This document shows, one piece after another, positions 1 through 11,400 of a stretch of 23,029 nt of DNA. Source of the DNA: Spirogloea muscicola (taxonomy: Eukaryota; Streptophyta; Zygnematophyceae; Spirogloeales; Spirogloeaceae); assembly GCA_009602725.1 (NCBI GenBank), contig WELB01000137.1:28008-51036 (forward strand). Direction: 5' to 3'. The number at the start of each line of letters is the position of its first letter. Within the stretch, counting starts at the first letter, position 1. The notes beneath the pieces were generated by a model. It saw only the letters and a list, made by a program, of their open reading frames with translations, was not told where the DNA came from and made no database searches. A program made the position numbers and the translations under genes.

Positions 1-10
1 ACCAGGGAAG

Positions 11-245
11 CTCAGTACCCGCGAGTGAGCAACATCAGGTCCGAGTAGCTCGAGGCAGGGAAGGAGGCACTCCGCCGAGACCCGGAGGCAGCGGCCAGAG
101 CGCGTCCTGCGCGCGTGTGGACAGCGTGGGCAAGGGATCGCTGGAACGATACCGCCAAGCGCATGCGAAAGACCTGGGCGAGCGACCCGCGGCGTTGAAG
201 CCGGGCAGCGCCCCGGGCGGACCCGACCGCCGATCAATAGCCTGA
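11..245 (-). repeat. Decayed copy of an unrecognised element ORF, 3' end (empty-site copy)
   Basis: Minus-strand reading gives FRMRLAVSFQRSLAHAV, RAGRALAAASGS and SYSDLMLLTRGY followed by a stop at about position 11. It is nearly identical to 19187-19495 but lacks the 61-bp insertion present there (between 'GAAGGAG' and 'GCACTCC', position 60-67). One C is missing near 195-200 relative to that copy, which breaks the upstream frame. The protein is not recognised. Confidence 0.7.
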
Positions 246-341
246 CGAGCAAGCCGCTGGAGGAGATCTCTGAAAAGCTCACTTCTTTTGTGGGGCCTCT
301 CATGGCAACCTGCTCTTCTGTGTAATGGCCTGTCGTGCTAA
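246..341. other. Short unassigned stretch
   Basis: It continues the repeat (GCAAGCCGCTGGAGGAGAT, also seen near 16740 and, inverted, near 19835) and then runs into the 1.1-kb element. Nothing else is recognised. Confidence 0.4.
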
Positions 342-1500
342 ATCCCGTCGACTGCGTATTTGTGTCGATCTGACTAGGACAGCTGACCTGGCGTGACACG
401 CGGCTTACGGCTGTCTCATTCACTTTTTTGTGTGATTCACGCTAAGGATGGAGGACCACGTTTTCTCCCTTTCTCAATTCTTTCTTTCTCGGTGACCGCT
501 CATCAAATGCGGACGACAACAACGACGACAACGACGACAACGACGACAACAACAACATCGTCAATAACGGCGGAGCGGCTACAAGGTCCAATGCCCACGC
601 ACGACGCCAACCAGTCGAAGACCGTTCGAAGCGCAACGAGGGAAGCCCATCTACAAGGACCTCAACCATCAACAAGACCGTCAAGGTGGGCGCTACCGAA
701 GCGGTGGAATGGCGGTTCTGGAACGGACGGCCGAAGACCATCAATTCAAGGTCAGGTCGACCACTGGGTTGGATATACGGCCCTGAGAGACAACCCTTCC
801 GTCTAGCCAACCAGCATAGCGAACGGCGCACCTAGCCAATCAGGTAGCGCGAGGATTTCACCGCATCCGGCCCATGTCGGAGCACGCGAGCCCTGCCAAG
901 CAGCTCGCTTGGCAAACCTCACCCTCCTGCCGCGCCTGCCCCCACCGCGCCTGCGCCGACCACGCCTGCTCTACTCGCGCCTGCGTCCGCGAGAGCGTAG
1001 AGCCCGGCGCCTACGGCGTGCGCGCTTAGTGAGCCATTGCGCGAACCCGCTAGCGACTGCGAGAAGTCGTCATTCTTCTGTGGTGAGCAGCCTTATCATT
1101 GTGCTGTTCTTTGCGAGTCTTACCTTCAGAGTGTGGTGCTCATTGCTTGAGCACACGTCTTGGCATTCGTTGCTTGTGTGCATCTATTGGAGCCATTGTG
1201 TGTTTTAACACTAAGATAAAGAGGACGCGCCGTTTCGGCCTCCTAAGAACCTTGGAGAACATAGGTAGGGCCGATCTTTGGACGGTCTCATTACCCAGTA
1301 GATAGTATCGATCTTTGGACGGTCTCGTTATTGGGATACTGGTGACAGAAAACTCGCTATACAGTGGCACGTTCCGTTGTTTAAACTACAGATTAAAATT
1401 CGACTGTTCTTGACTTGTCCACGGTGCTGTGATGTCTGGAACTAATAACATTTGTAAATTGGTGCCTCATCAGATGGCTTTTCATGTCAGCATTTTCATT
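342..1500 (+). mobile_element. 1.1-kb dispersed element, left copy
   Basis: The whole stretch aligns with the reverse complement of about 20850-22003. Shared landmarks are GTCGACTGC near one end, a CAA/CGA microsatellite (511-560 here), a CCAATCAGGTAGCGC stretch and the perfect hairpin TGCCAAGC-agctc-GCTTGGCA at 894-914. They also share four 15-bp CGCGCCTG units near 930-990 and GATTAAAATTCGACT near the other end. Open frames exist on both strands, but differences between the copies are not concentrated at third codon positions in the frame I checked, so coding is not supported. I do not recognise the family. Confidence 0.65.
511..562 (+). repeat. ACGACA/ACA microsatellite
   Basis: Imperfect array of CAACGACGA units inside the left copy of the 1.1-kb element. 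The equivalent site in the right copy is a pure TTG/CAA array, so the repeat changed after the copies separated. Confidence 0.85.
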
Positions 1501-1548
1501 GTTCTAGACCTATTGATGCCATCTCGCACAGACGCCATCTCGCATGAC

Positions 1549-2519
1549 AGACCCTGGGACCCCTGGACTTTGCCCCTGCAAAAGTCGTTGCAATTTACTA
1601 TTGCAGCCCCATCCCAGTGCTTCCCCTCTTTTCTTGCTCCAAGCAGCCCGGGCTTGGCGATCCGCAGCATTCGTCACACCTTGCACCTGCGTGCTGATCG
1701 TGCCCTGGCTACAGCCTCAGGATACTAGGCCGGGCGACTCCTTCTGACTTCTTACTTATCTACATGCTGCTGCTTACTGGAGGTTACTGAGCAGCCATCC
1801 TTAGTTGTCTGTTGCTTTCCTGCTTGGTGTACGGATTCGACCTCTGACTTCGGCATAGTTCACTCTTTTGTGGGCTGGCTTTTCACAGACCTCGCCCCCT
1901 GTGAAGGGCCGCTTCTTCAGGCACTTGCAGAGCTGTGTGGTTTACCCCTTTTTGTCCCTTCAGACCTTGTATATAACTTTCACAGCTATTGGCCCCTGTT
2001 GGTATAACTTTCTTGTTCTTCTCAGTGTCTTGTTCTTCTCAGTTGGCGATGTACAAGTGAAAAGGTTCAAGTTGTGGTTGTTGGCCAAGAAGTAGTGAGT
2101 GGCTATACAGCTGCTATCGTGTTTTGTGATCTGTCCTTTCGTGTCGGGGCTTGCCTGTGATTCCCTTATTCTTTCTATTGAGCTGGCCCTCTGCAGCTAG
2201 TGACCTTGTTGTAACCTCTTTCTCTCACGACCACAGCTTGGTGCATGCGACTACAGCCTCGTCAATTACTCTGGTACCACAAGCACTCAGGGTGACCATC
2301 CCCCCAAGATGGTTGTGTTGGTGGCTTACGTGCGTGTTGTGAGGGGGAAGAAGCTGGCAGGCGAATTGCCAATTTGGTAACAGCATCAATTAATTTATGC
2401 AAACAGGCAGAGCTTGTCCCAGTGCTAGACCAGCTAAGGATCGTGAGTGGGAGGTCTATATTGCGACCATTGCATGCAGAGCGTAATGCTTGAGTTGCGA
2501 AGGTACTGGTAGATTGCAA
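1549..2519. other. 3' flank of gene A, duplicated non-coding sequence
   Basis: No gene is seen. The segment matches 7411-8446 at roughly 75-80% by eye. It contains a tail-type motif (about 1755-1792, reading LIYMLLLTGGY then stop), a hairpin repeat at 1872-1890 and a decayed one at 2181-2198. All three are present at the matching places in the other copy, so those repeats predate the duplication. The last 180 bases before 2520 are probably 3' UTR. Confidence 0.6.
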
Positions 2520-4242
2520 CTACAGTGGGCCGGGAGGGGGAGTGTTCAAGTAACTGAAGCAATCACTATATGACCTCTGGTCTGCTGGCATGTTGTCCAC
2601 CGTCACATTAATGCAATTGGAATAGATGTAGGTGACGCTCGCCGTGCTGGCTCCAGATGGGAAGCTGGTAAAGTAATTGTCTGACAGGTCAAGGAATGTC
2701 ACGTTGGGCAGAGATGCAAAGCCCAGAGGCACATCGCCTGTCAGCTCGTTCACAGCCAGGTTCACAGTCACCAGGCTGATGAGCTGCCCATACGAAGGGG
2801 GAATGACGCCCGTCAGGACGTTGCCATCCACTGTAAAATACTGCAGGAGTGGCAGGGTTGCCCAACTGTCGGGCAGTGATCCTGACAGTCGGTTGTTGGA
2901 GAGGTCCAAGTATGTCAAGAGTGTCATATTGGAGATCGAGGCTGGCACCGCACCCTCAAGCAGATTGTTACTCAGTGTGAGGGTGGTGAGGAGAGATAGG
3001 CTGCCAATGTCAGCTGGGATGGCCCCGCCAAACTCGTTGAAGAATGGGTTGAGCCCTCCGAGGGAGGTGAGTGATGTCAAGGACGATGGGAGGGTAGAGA
3101 CTACGCCCGTTGAAAGCGATCCCGCTGTGATGCTGAGAAACGTGACATGGTCGTGCTTGTCACACTGGACACCAGCCCAACTGCAGGTGCCAAAGAGACA
3201 GCCATCACAAGGTGTGGTGGAATTCCAGCTATCCAGCTCAGTTGGGTTGCCCAGCGTGGCCTTGAGGTCGAGCAGCGGCGTAGCCGAGCTTGCCGGCATT
3301 GTGGTACGTGCAAAGAACTGTATGCACTCTGTGTATGACCGCTGGTTAGACCGATCTGCAAATGCAGTCAAATCTCCCAGGCAATTGTCGTAGATCAAAG
3401 TCGTATCGTATGTCGTGTAAATAACGAGGGGACCAGTCAAGTAGTTACTGCCGAGATTTATGAAGTTGGGGAAGTCCGGGGCTAAGATGGCGTCTGGAAT
3501 CGGGCCTGTGAATTTGTTGTCATGCATGTAGACAGAGGCAAAGGCGGCAATGAATGTGGGCACTGGCCCACTAAGGATGTCAACACTGAGCGATGACAAG
3601 CTGATGCAGCCCGTCAGCGTGGCAGGAAGTGCCCCGCTTAGCAGGTTGTCACTCACATCCAGGTTGCTGAGCAAGTCAAGGTTGCCAATGTCTGCCGGAA
3701 TAGGTCCTGTCCGCTGGTTTCCGTAGAGATAGTGTTGCGTGAGGAGGAGCAGAGTGGATGTGACAAAGGCTGGAATGGGGCCTTGAAGGCTGCTGTACTC
3801 AAGCTGAAGCGTTTGCAGGGTCGTTAAATTCGCCAACGTCATTGGGAATGGGCGACCATCGGCATTGTATAGAGAGGACAGATCAAGAGCTGTGACGTGC
3901 CCAAAGTAGTCACAATCGAGCCGTGTAAGGATGCAGCCATCGGGACAGCCAGCGCAGGGGTTGCTTGAGTCCCAATTCAACTCAGCAGGATCACCAAGCT
4001 CAACCTTGAGAGCGAGGAGGCTTGGCTGTGGATGTCGGCGGGAGCGCTGCCAGCTCATAGAAGGCAAGGCAATCTTGCCAATCGCGTTGTCCGGGAATGG
4101 ACACGCCCTTGCTCACCCCGAAGCAGTTGTATGTGCCAGAGCTGAATTGAGTCGCTGCACCCGTGAAGTAGTTATAGTCAAGCTTTAGCTGTTGTAGCCC
4201 CGACTGGAGGCCCACAATGTCACCAGAAAAAAGGTTCTGACT

Positions 4243-4590
4243 GATGTCGAGCTGAGTCAGGGATTGGAGACCGAGGAAGACTTGGAAGTTGCCAGATAAC
4301 TTGTTTCGGGATAAGTCGAGGTAGTTAAGGAGCGGCAGCAAGCCCAGCGTTGTCGGAATGGGCCCAGATAGCTGGTTGAAGGATAAGTCGAGGTCGTTAA
4401 GGAGCTGCAGCGAGCCCAGCGTCGTCGAAATGGGCCCAGATAGCTGGTTGTCGCGGACGTCGAGCTGAGTCAGGTATTGGAGACTGAGAACCACTTGGAC
4501 GCTGCCAGATAGCGTGTTTCTGGATAAGTCGAGGTTGTTAAGGAGCGGCAGTGAGCCCAGCGTCGTAGGAATCGGCCCCTCCAGAAAGTC
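4243..4590 (-). repeat. Internal LRR repeat expansion in gene A
   Basis: DNA units starting GATAAGTCGAGGT at 4310 and 4382 are exactly 72 bp apart (one 24-residue LRR), with a related unit at 4523. A larger block beginning GA(T/C)GTCGAGCTGAGTCAGG recurs at 4243 and 4456, 213 bp apart. Gene B has only one such LRR group here, so gene A gained about three LRRs by DNA-level duplication. Confidence 0.8.
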
Positions 4591-5389
4591 CTCGTAAAAT
4601 AATGACAGGGTGGTCAGCACCTTCAAATTCCCCAAAGATGCTGGGATCTCGCCTGTGAAAAAGTTATCCCCCAGGTCCCTAGCCACAGGTAAAGCTTGGC
4701 GAGCATCAGCGACTCTGAAGCGCCTTCAACTCACAGACAACTAACTTGGAATGGCCAACGTTGGCACCAATTGAGTATGCCATGGCCCTTCGACCAATGT
4801 CATCCGTTCATGACTTGAGTATCGTGAGATAAAGTACTGGCCCAAGCCATGCCTCGTTGGCTTTTGACAGATTGCCTTCACTGACTCTATGCTGAATCAA
4901 CATGCAATTACATGTTGACTCAGCAATGCTGCCCACAGCCCCAAGCCTGAGACCCCCCTCATAAACCTGGACACTTAATCCTAAGCCCAAGCCCTGCATG
5001 CTGAGGTGAGAGGGAGGCGCAAAGCATGTACAATCACTCATTTGCATGCTCGCCATGGTATATGTTGGAGCCTCACAAGATTTGCAGATTGGTGAGATTG
5101 CCGAGCTCCGGTGGGATGGTGCCAGTCAAGCCTTGGCGTGGCAGCAATAGCTGCTGAAGGCTGGCGAGGCTGCCAAGGCTGGCCGGAATGTTGCCGCTTA
5201 ATTCATAGTAAATGGCTTTTACAAGACTGACCCCAAATACAGACGCTTGGTCATCGCAAGTCACTCCAGACCATGCACATGATGCCTCCGTGCCAGGCAT
5301 GCAGCCGTCGCAGGGGTTGGACGTATTCCAGGTGGCGACTTGGACTGACGTACCAATGAGCACCGCCTTGAGTTCCAAGATAATTGCCA

Positions 5390-6240
5390 GTTGGTCGAGC
5401 AAAGGGCCTGGTGTACTCGGCGGTGGGGGTGGCGCTGGCGATGGTAAGACCAGTGGCGGTGGCGGCGGCAGTGGTGGTGGCGGCGGCGGTGGTGGCGGAG
5501 GCGGTGGCGGCAACGGAGGGGACGGCGGCGGTGGTGACGGTGGAGGAGGTGGCACCAAGAATGGCGGCGGCAACGGTGGCTGCAGGGGAGGCTGTGGTGG
5601 TGGCAGTGACAATGGGGGAGGCGTTGAAGGAGGAAGAACCACTGGCGGCGACGGCGGCGGAGGCGACGATTGGGCTAGCGGGGGCGGGAATGGTGGCGAG
5701 AATGACAATGGTGGCGGCGGCGGCAGGGGAGGCGCTGGGGGAGGAGGTGGTGACGGAGGGGCCAAAAGCGACGTTGGGACTGGGGGCGGTGTTGGGGACA
5801 GATGGGGCGGCGGGGGGGGCGGAGAAAGCGACTCCGGAGGCGGCACTTTTGGTCCGGGTGGAGGCGGTGGGAGAGGCACCACTGGGGGCGACGGCTGGAT
5901 CAGTGGTGGCACCGATGGTGGGGAGAATGGCGGCGGACGTGGCGTCAGCGGGAGCTCAGGCGACGGCGGTGGCGGTGCCAACAGCGGCAGCAACGGCGGG
6001 CTGAGCTTCGGCGACGGCGACGGCGGTGGCGATAATAGAGATGGGGCTGCTGGAGGCGAAGGTGGAGAGGCCGGAGATGCTCCACCAAGAGGCAACAGTG
6101 GTGGAGGTAGGGCTGGTAGCGATGGCAGTGGCGGCGAACTGGACGGGGGCGGCAATAGTGGGGATGTTGTTATTGGCGAGGGTAATAGCGATGGCACCTG
6201 TGGAGAGAGCGATGGATGGAGGTGGGGATAGCAGCGGCGC
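5390..6240 (-). repeat. Poly-proline (extensin-like) coding tract of gene A
   Basis: On the minus strand this reads as runs of Pro broken by Ser, Leu and Ala, including an uninterrupted run of 13 prolines. The plus strand is correspondingly G-rich, and its long glycine-rich frames are shadows. The tract is longer than might be expected for a purely structural linker and differs in length from gene B's. Confidence 0.8.
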
Positions 6241-6679
6241 TGGGTTTGGCGGTTGCAGAACTGCACCCATTGAGGCAGCAGAAGACAGCATTTGCAATGT
6301 CAACAGGTGGCCCCTAGTGATTAGCCACACTACTGAAGATTTGGCACAGACTGCTCTAACAACATCTAGCAGTGCTGACAGCCCGAAACCCCCGTCAATA
6401 TTCGAAGTAACACTTGAGCAGCTCTCAACCACCAAACTGTGTAATCAGCCTACTGTGAAAGCAAGAGAGAAGGCCTAGACTGGATGCCAATTACCAGGAG
6501 GTTGTGGGCCAAATGCCTGGCAGTGACCGCTGCTGCAATCCTCGCCAATGACAACGTCAATTATTGTATTGGTGGGCGGCTTGCCCATAGAAAAGTTGTC
6601 TTGATAGTTGAATAGCTGCAATGGCAGAGCAATTGCCTTGAGCTCAGCACGCGACACGAGGAAGAAGCACCAAGGCAAG

Positions 6680-7410
6680 AAGCAGCAGCTGCACTTGGTA
6701 TGCTCTTGGGAGTGCCACTTCTCTTCTTCTTATCCTGCTCCGGCTCAGCAGAGGTTACAGAGTGTTTCGTAGCTACTTGATTCCCTGTGTGCTTTATTGC
6801 TTTCCCTGGCCCCTTTGAACTTTGTTCCATCTTTTCCCTGGGCTGGCCTCTCACAGCCAGTGAGCCATGGCCACATGTGCGTGGCGAGAATTCCACCATC
6901 CGTGCGAGGCGACGAGATCGGCGCGACGAGTGCGAAGACGGCCATCCACCCCAGGTTTCAGGGGTATGATGCTGGAGTCCTCCATGACCACGGTGGAGCC
7001 TGCTTCCAGGAAGACACCATGGCGTTCCGGAGGAGGAAGTGCGTGCCGGTCCGCTCCCATCCCCGTGTAGCGACCTCTACGTGCTGACTCGTGGTTCTGA
7101 GCTTAGCAGCACGTGATGTACATCTGTCAATGTGCTTGCCTTAGTACTTGCCCACTCAGGCCCTCCATCACTTTATACTCACTCCATTTCTCTCTTAGGG
7201 GGAATCCTGGATTGAAAGGGCGGTGACGTCTTCCAGGATGGGAAAGGTGATAAGCTCCTGTCTGCTGTAGTCTCTTGCATAACTGTGTTGTACTCCCCCC
7301 CTTTCTCGCGCCTTTCGCCCCTTCGGACCTTGTCCACTATCGCTGGGCTGACTTTTCACAGCCCTCGTCCCCCTTTGGAAGAGCTCAGTTCCTACGTCAC
7401 CAACTCTCGG
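6680..7410. other. Spacer between the tandem LRR copies, repeat-derived
   Basis: No gene is seen. It starts just beyond the truncated 5' end of gene A. A hairpin repeat lies at 6841-6858, a tail motif at about 7068-7102 and a second hairpin at 7346-7363. Between hairpin and tail (6851-7060, minus strand) a 69-codon open frame contains GVFLEAGSTVVMEDSSI, which resembles a rung of a right-handed beta-helix protein. It could be a captured exon fragment. I see nothing in 7105-7330. Confidence 0.45.
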
Positions 7411-8446
7411 ACCCTGGGACCCCTGACTTTGCTCCTGCAGTAACGGTTGCTACTTTACTACTGCAGCCCCATCCCAATGCCTTCCCCTGCTTTCTTGCTC
7501 CGCTTGCAGCCCGGGCTTGGCAATCCGCAGCAGTCGTTACACCTTGCACCTGCGTGCTGGTCCTGCCCTGGCTACAGCCTCAGAGTACTAGGCGGGGCCA
7601 CTCCTTCTGGCTTCATACTTATCTATATGCGGCTGCTTACTAGGGGCTGCCGAGCAGCCATCCTAAGTGGTGTCTTGCTTTCCTGCTTGATATACGGCTA
7701 GGAGTTCTTTAGACATTGTTCACTCTTTTGTGGGCTGGCTTTTCAAAGCCCTCGTCCCCTTCGCAGTGCCGCTTCTTCAGCCACTTGAAGAGCTGCGTGG
7801 TTTATGAATTTGCGGCCCTTCAGACCTTGTATAAACCTTCCACGGTCATTGCCCCCTGTTGGGAGAACCTTTATTTAGTCTCCACTTTTTCTGGCTATAT
7901 CCTTTATGAACTTTTCTTGTTGCTTAGGCTAGTGAGAGACATAAATGCCAGGAGTCTGCGATGTACAAAGGAGAAGTTTCAACTTGTTGTTGTTTCAGTT
8001 TGTTGGCTAAGGGGTAGTGTTTGGCTATTGAAAACAGCCGCTGTTTGTGCAATATAATCTATCCTTCCGTGTTGGGGCTTGCTTGTAGATCTTGTCCAAT
8101 CTTCTGAGCTGGCCGGCTGCAGCTAGTGGACTCGTTGTGAAAACTCTTCCTCTCATGACCATAGCTTGGTGCATGTGCATACAGCCCCTCCAACGACTCT
8201 GCTACACCACACACTTAAAGGTGACCATTCTCCAAGAATGGTTAGTTGGTGCCTTTACGTGCATAATATGAGGGAGAAGAAGCAGGCAGGCGAGATAACG
8301 AATTGGTGACTACATCGTTAAGTCACGCAAAAGAGCAAAGCTTGTATCAGTGCTAGACCAGCTAAAATTCGTGAGTGGAGGTCTACGTTGCAAGCATCGC
8401 ATGCAGAGCCTAATGCTTCAGTTGCGCAGCTACTGGTAGATTGCGA
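7411..8446. other. 3' flank of gene B, duplicated non-coding sequence
   Basis: No gene is seen. It carries the tail motif at 7617-7652, a hairpin repeat at 7733-7750 and a decayed hairpin at 8107-8124, matching the other copy. The part just before 8447 (gene B's 3' side) is probably 3' UTR. No clear polyadenylation signal was identified. Confidence 0.6.
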
Positions 8447-11400
8447 CTACAGTGGGCCTGGAGGTGGAGTGTTCAAGAAAGTGGCGCAATCGCTGTACGA
8501 CCTCTGGTCTGCTGGCATGTTGTCCGCCGTCACATTAATGCAATTGGAGTAGATGTAGGCGAAGCTCGCCGTTCTGGCTTCGGATGGGAAGCTGGTGAAG
8601 TAGTTGTCTGCAAGGTCCACGAACGTCACACTGGGCAGAGATGCAAAGCCCAGAGGCACACCGCCTGTCAGCTCGTTCACAGCCAGGTCCACAGTTACCA
8701 GGTTGATGAGCTGCCCAAACGATGGGGGAATGACGCCCGTCAGGACGTTGCCATCCACTGAGAAATACTGCAGGAGTGGCAGGGTTGCCCAACTGTCGGG
8801 CAGTGATCCTGACAGTTGGTTGTTGGAGAGGTCCAAGTATGTCAAGAGTGTCATATTGGAGATCGAGGCTGGCATTGCACCCTCAAGCAGATTGTTGCTT
8901 AGAGTGAGGGTGGTGAGGAGAGATAGGCTGCCAATGTCAGCTGGGATGGCCCCGCCAAACTCGTTGAAGAACAGGTTGAGCTCTCCGAGGGAGGTGAGTG
9001 ATGTCAAGGACGATGGGAGGGTAGGGACTACGCCCGTTGGAGGCGATCCCACTGTGATGCTGAGGAATGTGACACGGTCGTGATTGTCACACTGGATACC
9101 AGCCCAACTGCAGGTGCCAGTGAGACAGCCATCACAAGGTGTCGTGGAATTCCAGCTATCCAGCTCAGTTGGGTTGCCCAGCGTGGCCTTGATGTCGAGC
9201 AGCGGCGTAGCCGAGCTTGCCGGCATTGTGGCACGTGCAAAGAATTGTATGCACTCTGCGTATGACCGCTGGTTAGGCCGATCTGCAAATGCAGTCAAAT
9301 CTCCCAGGCAATTGTCGGTGATCACAGGATTCGCTGTGGACGGGAGGAGGGGACCAGTCAAGTAGTTGCTCTCAAGATATATGAAAATGGGGAGGTCGGG
9401 GGCTAAGATGGAGTCTGGAATTGGGCCCGTGAATTCGTTGTCATACATGTAGACATAGGTGTAGTTGGCAAAGGCGGCAATGAATGCCGGCACTGGCCCG
9501 CTGAGGACGTTGCTGGCAACATGGAGCAGTTGCAAGCTGATGCAGTCCGTCAGCGTGGCAGGAAGGGCCCCGGTCAGCAGGTTGCTGCTCAAGTCCAGGT
9601 CGAGGAGCAAGTCGAGGTTGCCAATGTCTGCTGGAATAGGCCCTGTCAGCTGGTTTCCGTTGAGATAGAGATTTGTGAGGAGGAGCAGCGTGGATGTGAT
9701 GAATGCTGGAATGGGGCCTTGAAGGCTGCTGTACTCGAGATAGAGCAGCTGCAGACTTGGAAAGTTGGCCAGTGTGGCTGGGACAACGCGGCCAGGGCTG
9801 TAGGACAGGCTGCTCAGGTCGAGATATGTGACATGCCCAAAGTTGTCACAGTCCAACCGGTTCAGGACGCAGTTGCCTGGGCAGCCAGCGCAGGGTACAG
9901 CGGTGCTGATCTCATCCCAGAGCAGGTCGGGAGGGTCACCCAGCTCGGCCTTGAGAGCAAGTAGGTCTGCTGTGGCTGTTGGCGGGAGCGCGGCCAGCCC
10001 GTAGAAGGCTGCGCACGCCTGCCAGGTGCGCTGCCCATTCACGGTTGTCCCCTTGCTCACTCCAAAGCAGTTGTAGGCATCGTATGAATAATAATATGGG
10101 TCGGTAAGGGACGGCGCAGGACCAGAGAAGTAGTTGGCATACAGTAGCAGACTCTGGAGAGTCGGTTGGATGCTGGCTTGGGGGATGTCTCCAGAGAGCA
10201 GGTTGTCGTCGACATCGAGCACGGTGAGCGATGGGAGCTCAAGGACAGCTGCTGGGACCCCACCAGATAGCTGGTTCGATGAGAGGTCGAGGTATGAAAG
10301 GAGCGGCAGCGAGCCCAGCACTGCTGGGATGGGCCCCTGCAGATTGTTGGCCGACAGGGACAGCGTTACCAGCGCCTTCAGATTTTCCAGGGACGCCGGG
10401 ATCTCGCCTGTCAGCTGGTTGTCCACCAGATTCCTGGCCACAGGTGAAAGCATCCTCAACAAGTCAACTCAAGGCTGAGTAGCTCCTATCCTCCACTCAA
10501 GGGTCACAAACGCCACAAGCACAAGGCTGTCTGGGTCAGCTGTCTGGGTCTGGGTCAACAATGGGAGGCTGCTGGTCTAGTCGAGGGGTCTCTACTTCGC
10601 ACCCAGGTCTCAACCAATTCTCAAAGACTAAAGAGATGATAGAATGCCGGCCCACAACAGTACCCAGCTCTTTAGCAAAAGCCCTCAAGTAGAACTCGCA
10701 CTGGTTTTGGCCTTGATTGTCGATCTTGAGCCCAAGTTACAATGTTGCACACAGCAGCGGACCTCAGACATCCATAATGCATCCAGACCATCTACCGAGC
10801 TCAAGCTTCAAGCGACTATTCTCAGAGTGGGAGGTAGACGTGGAAAGCATGCATGTCCTCTGGTTGTGGGCCTGCCAGTGGGCATGGAGTGGAGCCTTAC
10901 AGGTACTGGAGGTTGATGAGGTTGCCGAGCTCTGGTGGAATGGAGCCACTTAGACCAGCAAATTGCAACGACAGCTGCTGGAGGCCGGTGAGGTTCCCAA
11001 GGCTGGGGGGGATGCTGCCCGTGGAGAAGGAAACAACGTCAAGGTTGATCCCAATAACGTAGCCTTGGTCGTCGCAGGTTAAACCAGACCACGCGCAAGT
11101 GCCATCTACTCCTGGAGTGCAGCCATCGCAGGGGTTGGACGTGTTCCACGTGGCCACCTGCACCGACTGGTTGAATAATGCCTTGAGCTCCAGGAGCGGG
11201 GTCCGCTGGTCGGGTGCTGGGAACGGCAAAGGCGGAGGAGGGGCTGCAGTGCTTGGCGGCGGAGGAGGCGCTGGCGGGGGGAATGGTGGGGGCGGCGTCG
11301 GTGGCGGAGGAGACGGCAGGAACGGTGGGGGCGGCGATGGTGGGGAGAGTGGAGGTGGCGGCGGTGGTGAGGGAGGCGGCGGCGATGGTGGCGGCGACGG

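Larger units (their letters stand above)
2520..6615 (-). pseudogene. Gene A: 5'-truncated, frameshifted copy of the LRR/extensin-like gene
   Basis: Parts match gene B exons 4, 5 and 6: 6615-6495 (121 nt, the same length as gene B exon 4), about 6299-5077 (poly-Pro block then an LRR N-cap) and 4678-2520 (modules 2-4). The donor at 5076 and acceptor at 4679 splice in phase 2 as in gene B, restoring an LRR (NLQIL then DLGDNFFTGEIP). Three lesions are visible. No counterpart of exons 1-3 exists upstream. No in-phase acceptor precedes the proline frame, which is closed by a TGA at 6300-6302. Exon 6 has one extra base near 4017-4030 relative to gene B, so the frame from 4678 stops at 4000 while the rest continues in another frame to the shared ending NTPPPGPL at 2520. 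Downstream of the shift the protein is still very similar to gene B. A shorter expressed gene, or a sequencing error at the shift, cannot be excluded. Confidence 0.75.
1549..6620 (-). repeat. Tandem segmental duplication, copy 2 (gene A side)
   Basis: Partner of 7411-12338 in the same orientation. The upstream boundary falls between about 6620 and 6680; beyond it gene B's exons 1-3 have no match. The downstream boundary is near 1549. About 730 bp of unrelated repeat-derived sequence (6680-7410) separates the two copies. Confidence 0.85.

Noticed and set aside
393-806. 137-codon frame with a threonine run
   Set aside because: The run comes from a microsatellite, and the frame is not conserved by substitution pattern in the inverted copy at 21515-21823.
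5212-6231. Long plus-strand glycine-rich open frame
   Set aside because: It is the reverse complement of the poly-proline exon of gene A; the same shadow occurs at 11099-11674 opposite gene B.
8447-8500. Further exons beyond the NTPPPGPL ending of gene B
   Set aside because: Both gene copies stop at the same place, and the downstream sequence diverges like non-coding DNA.
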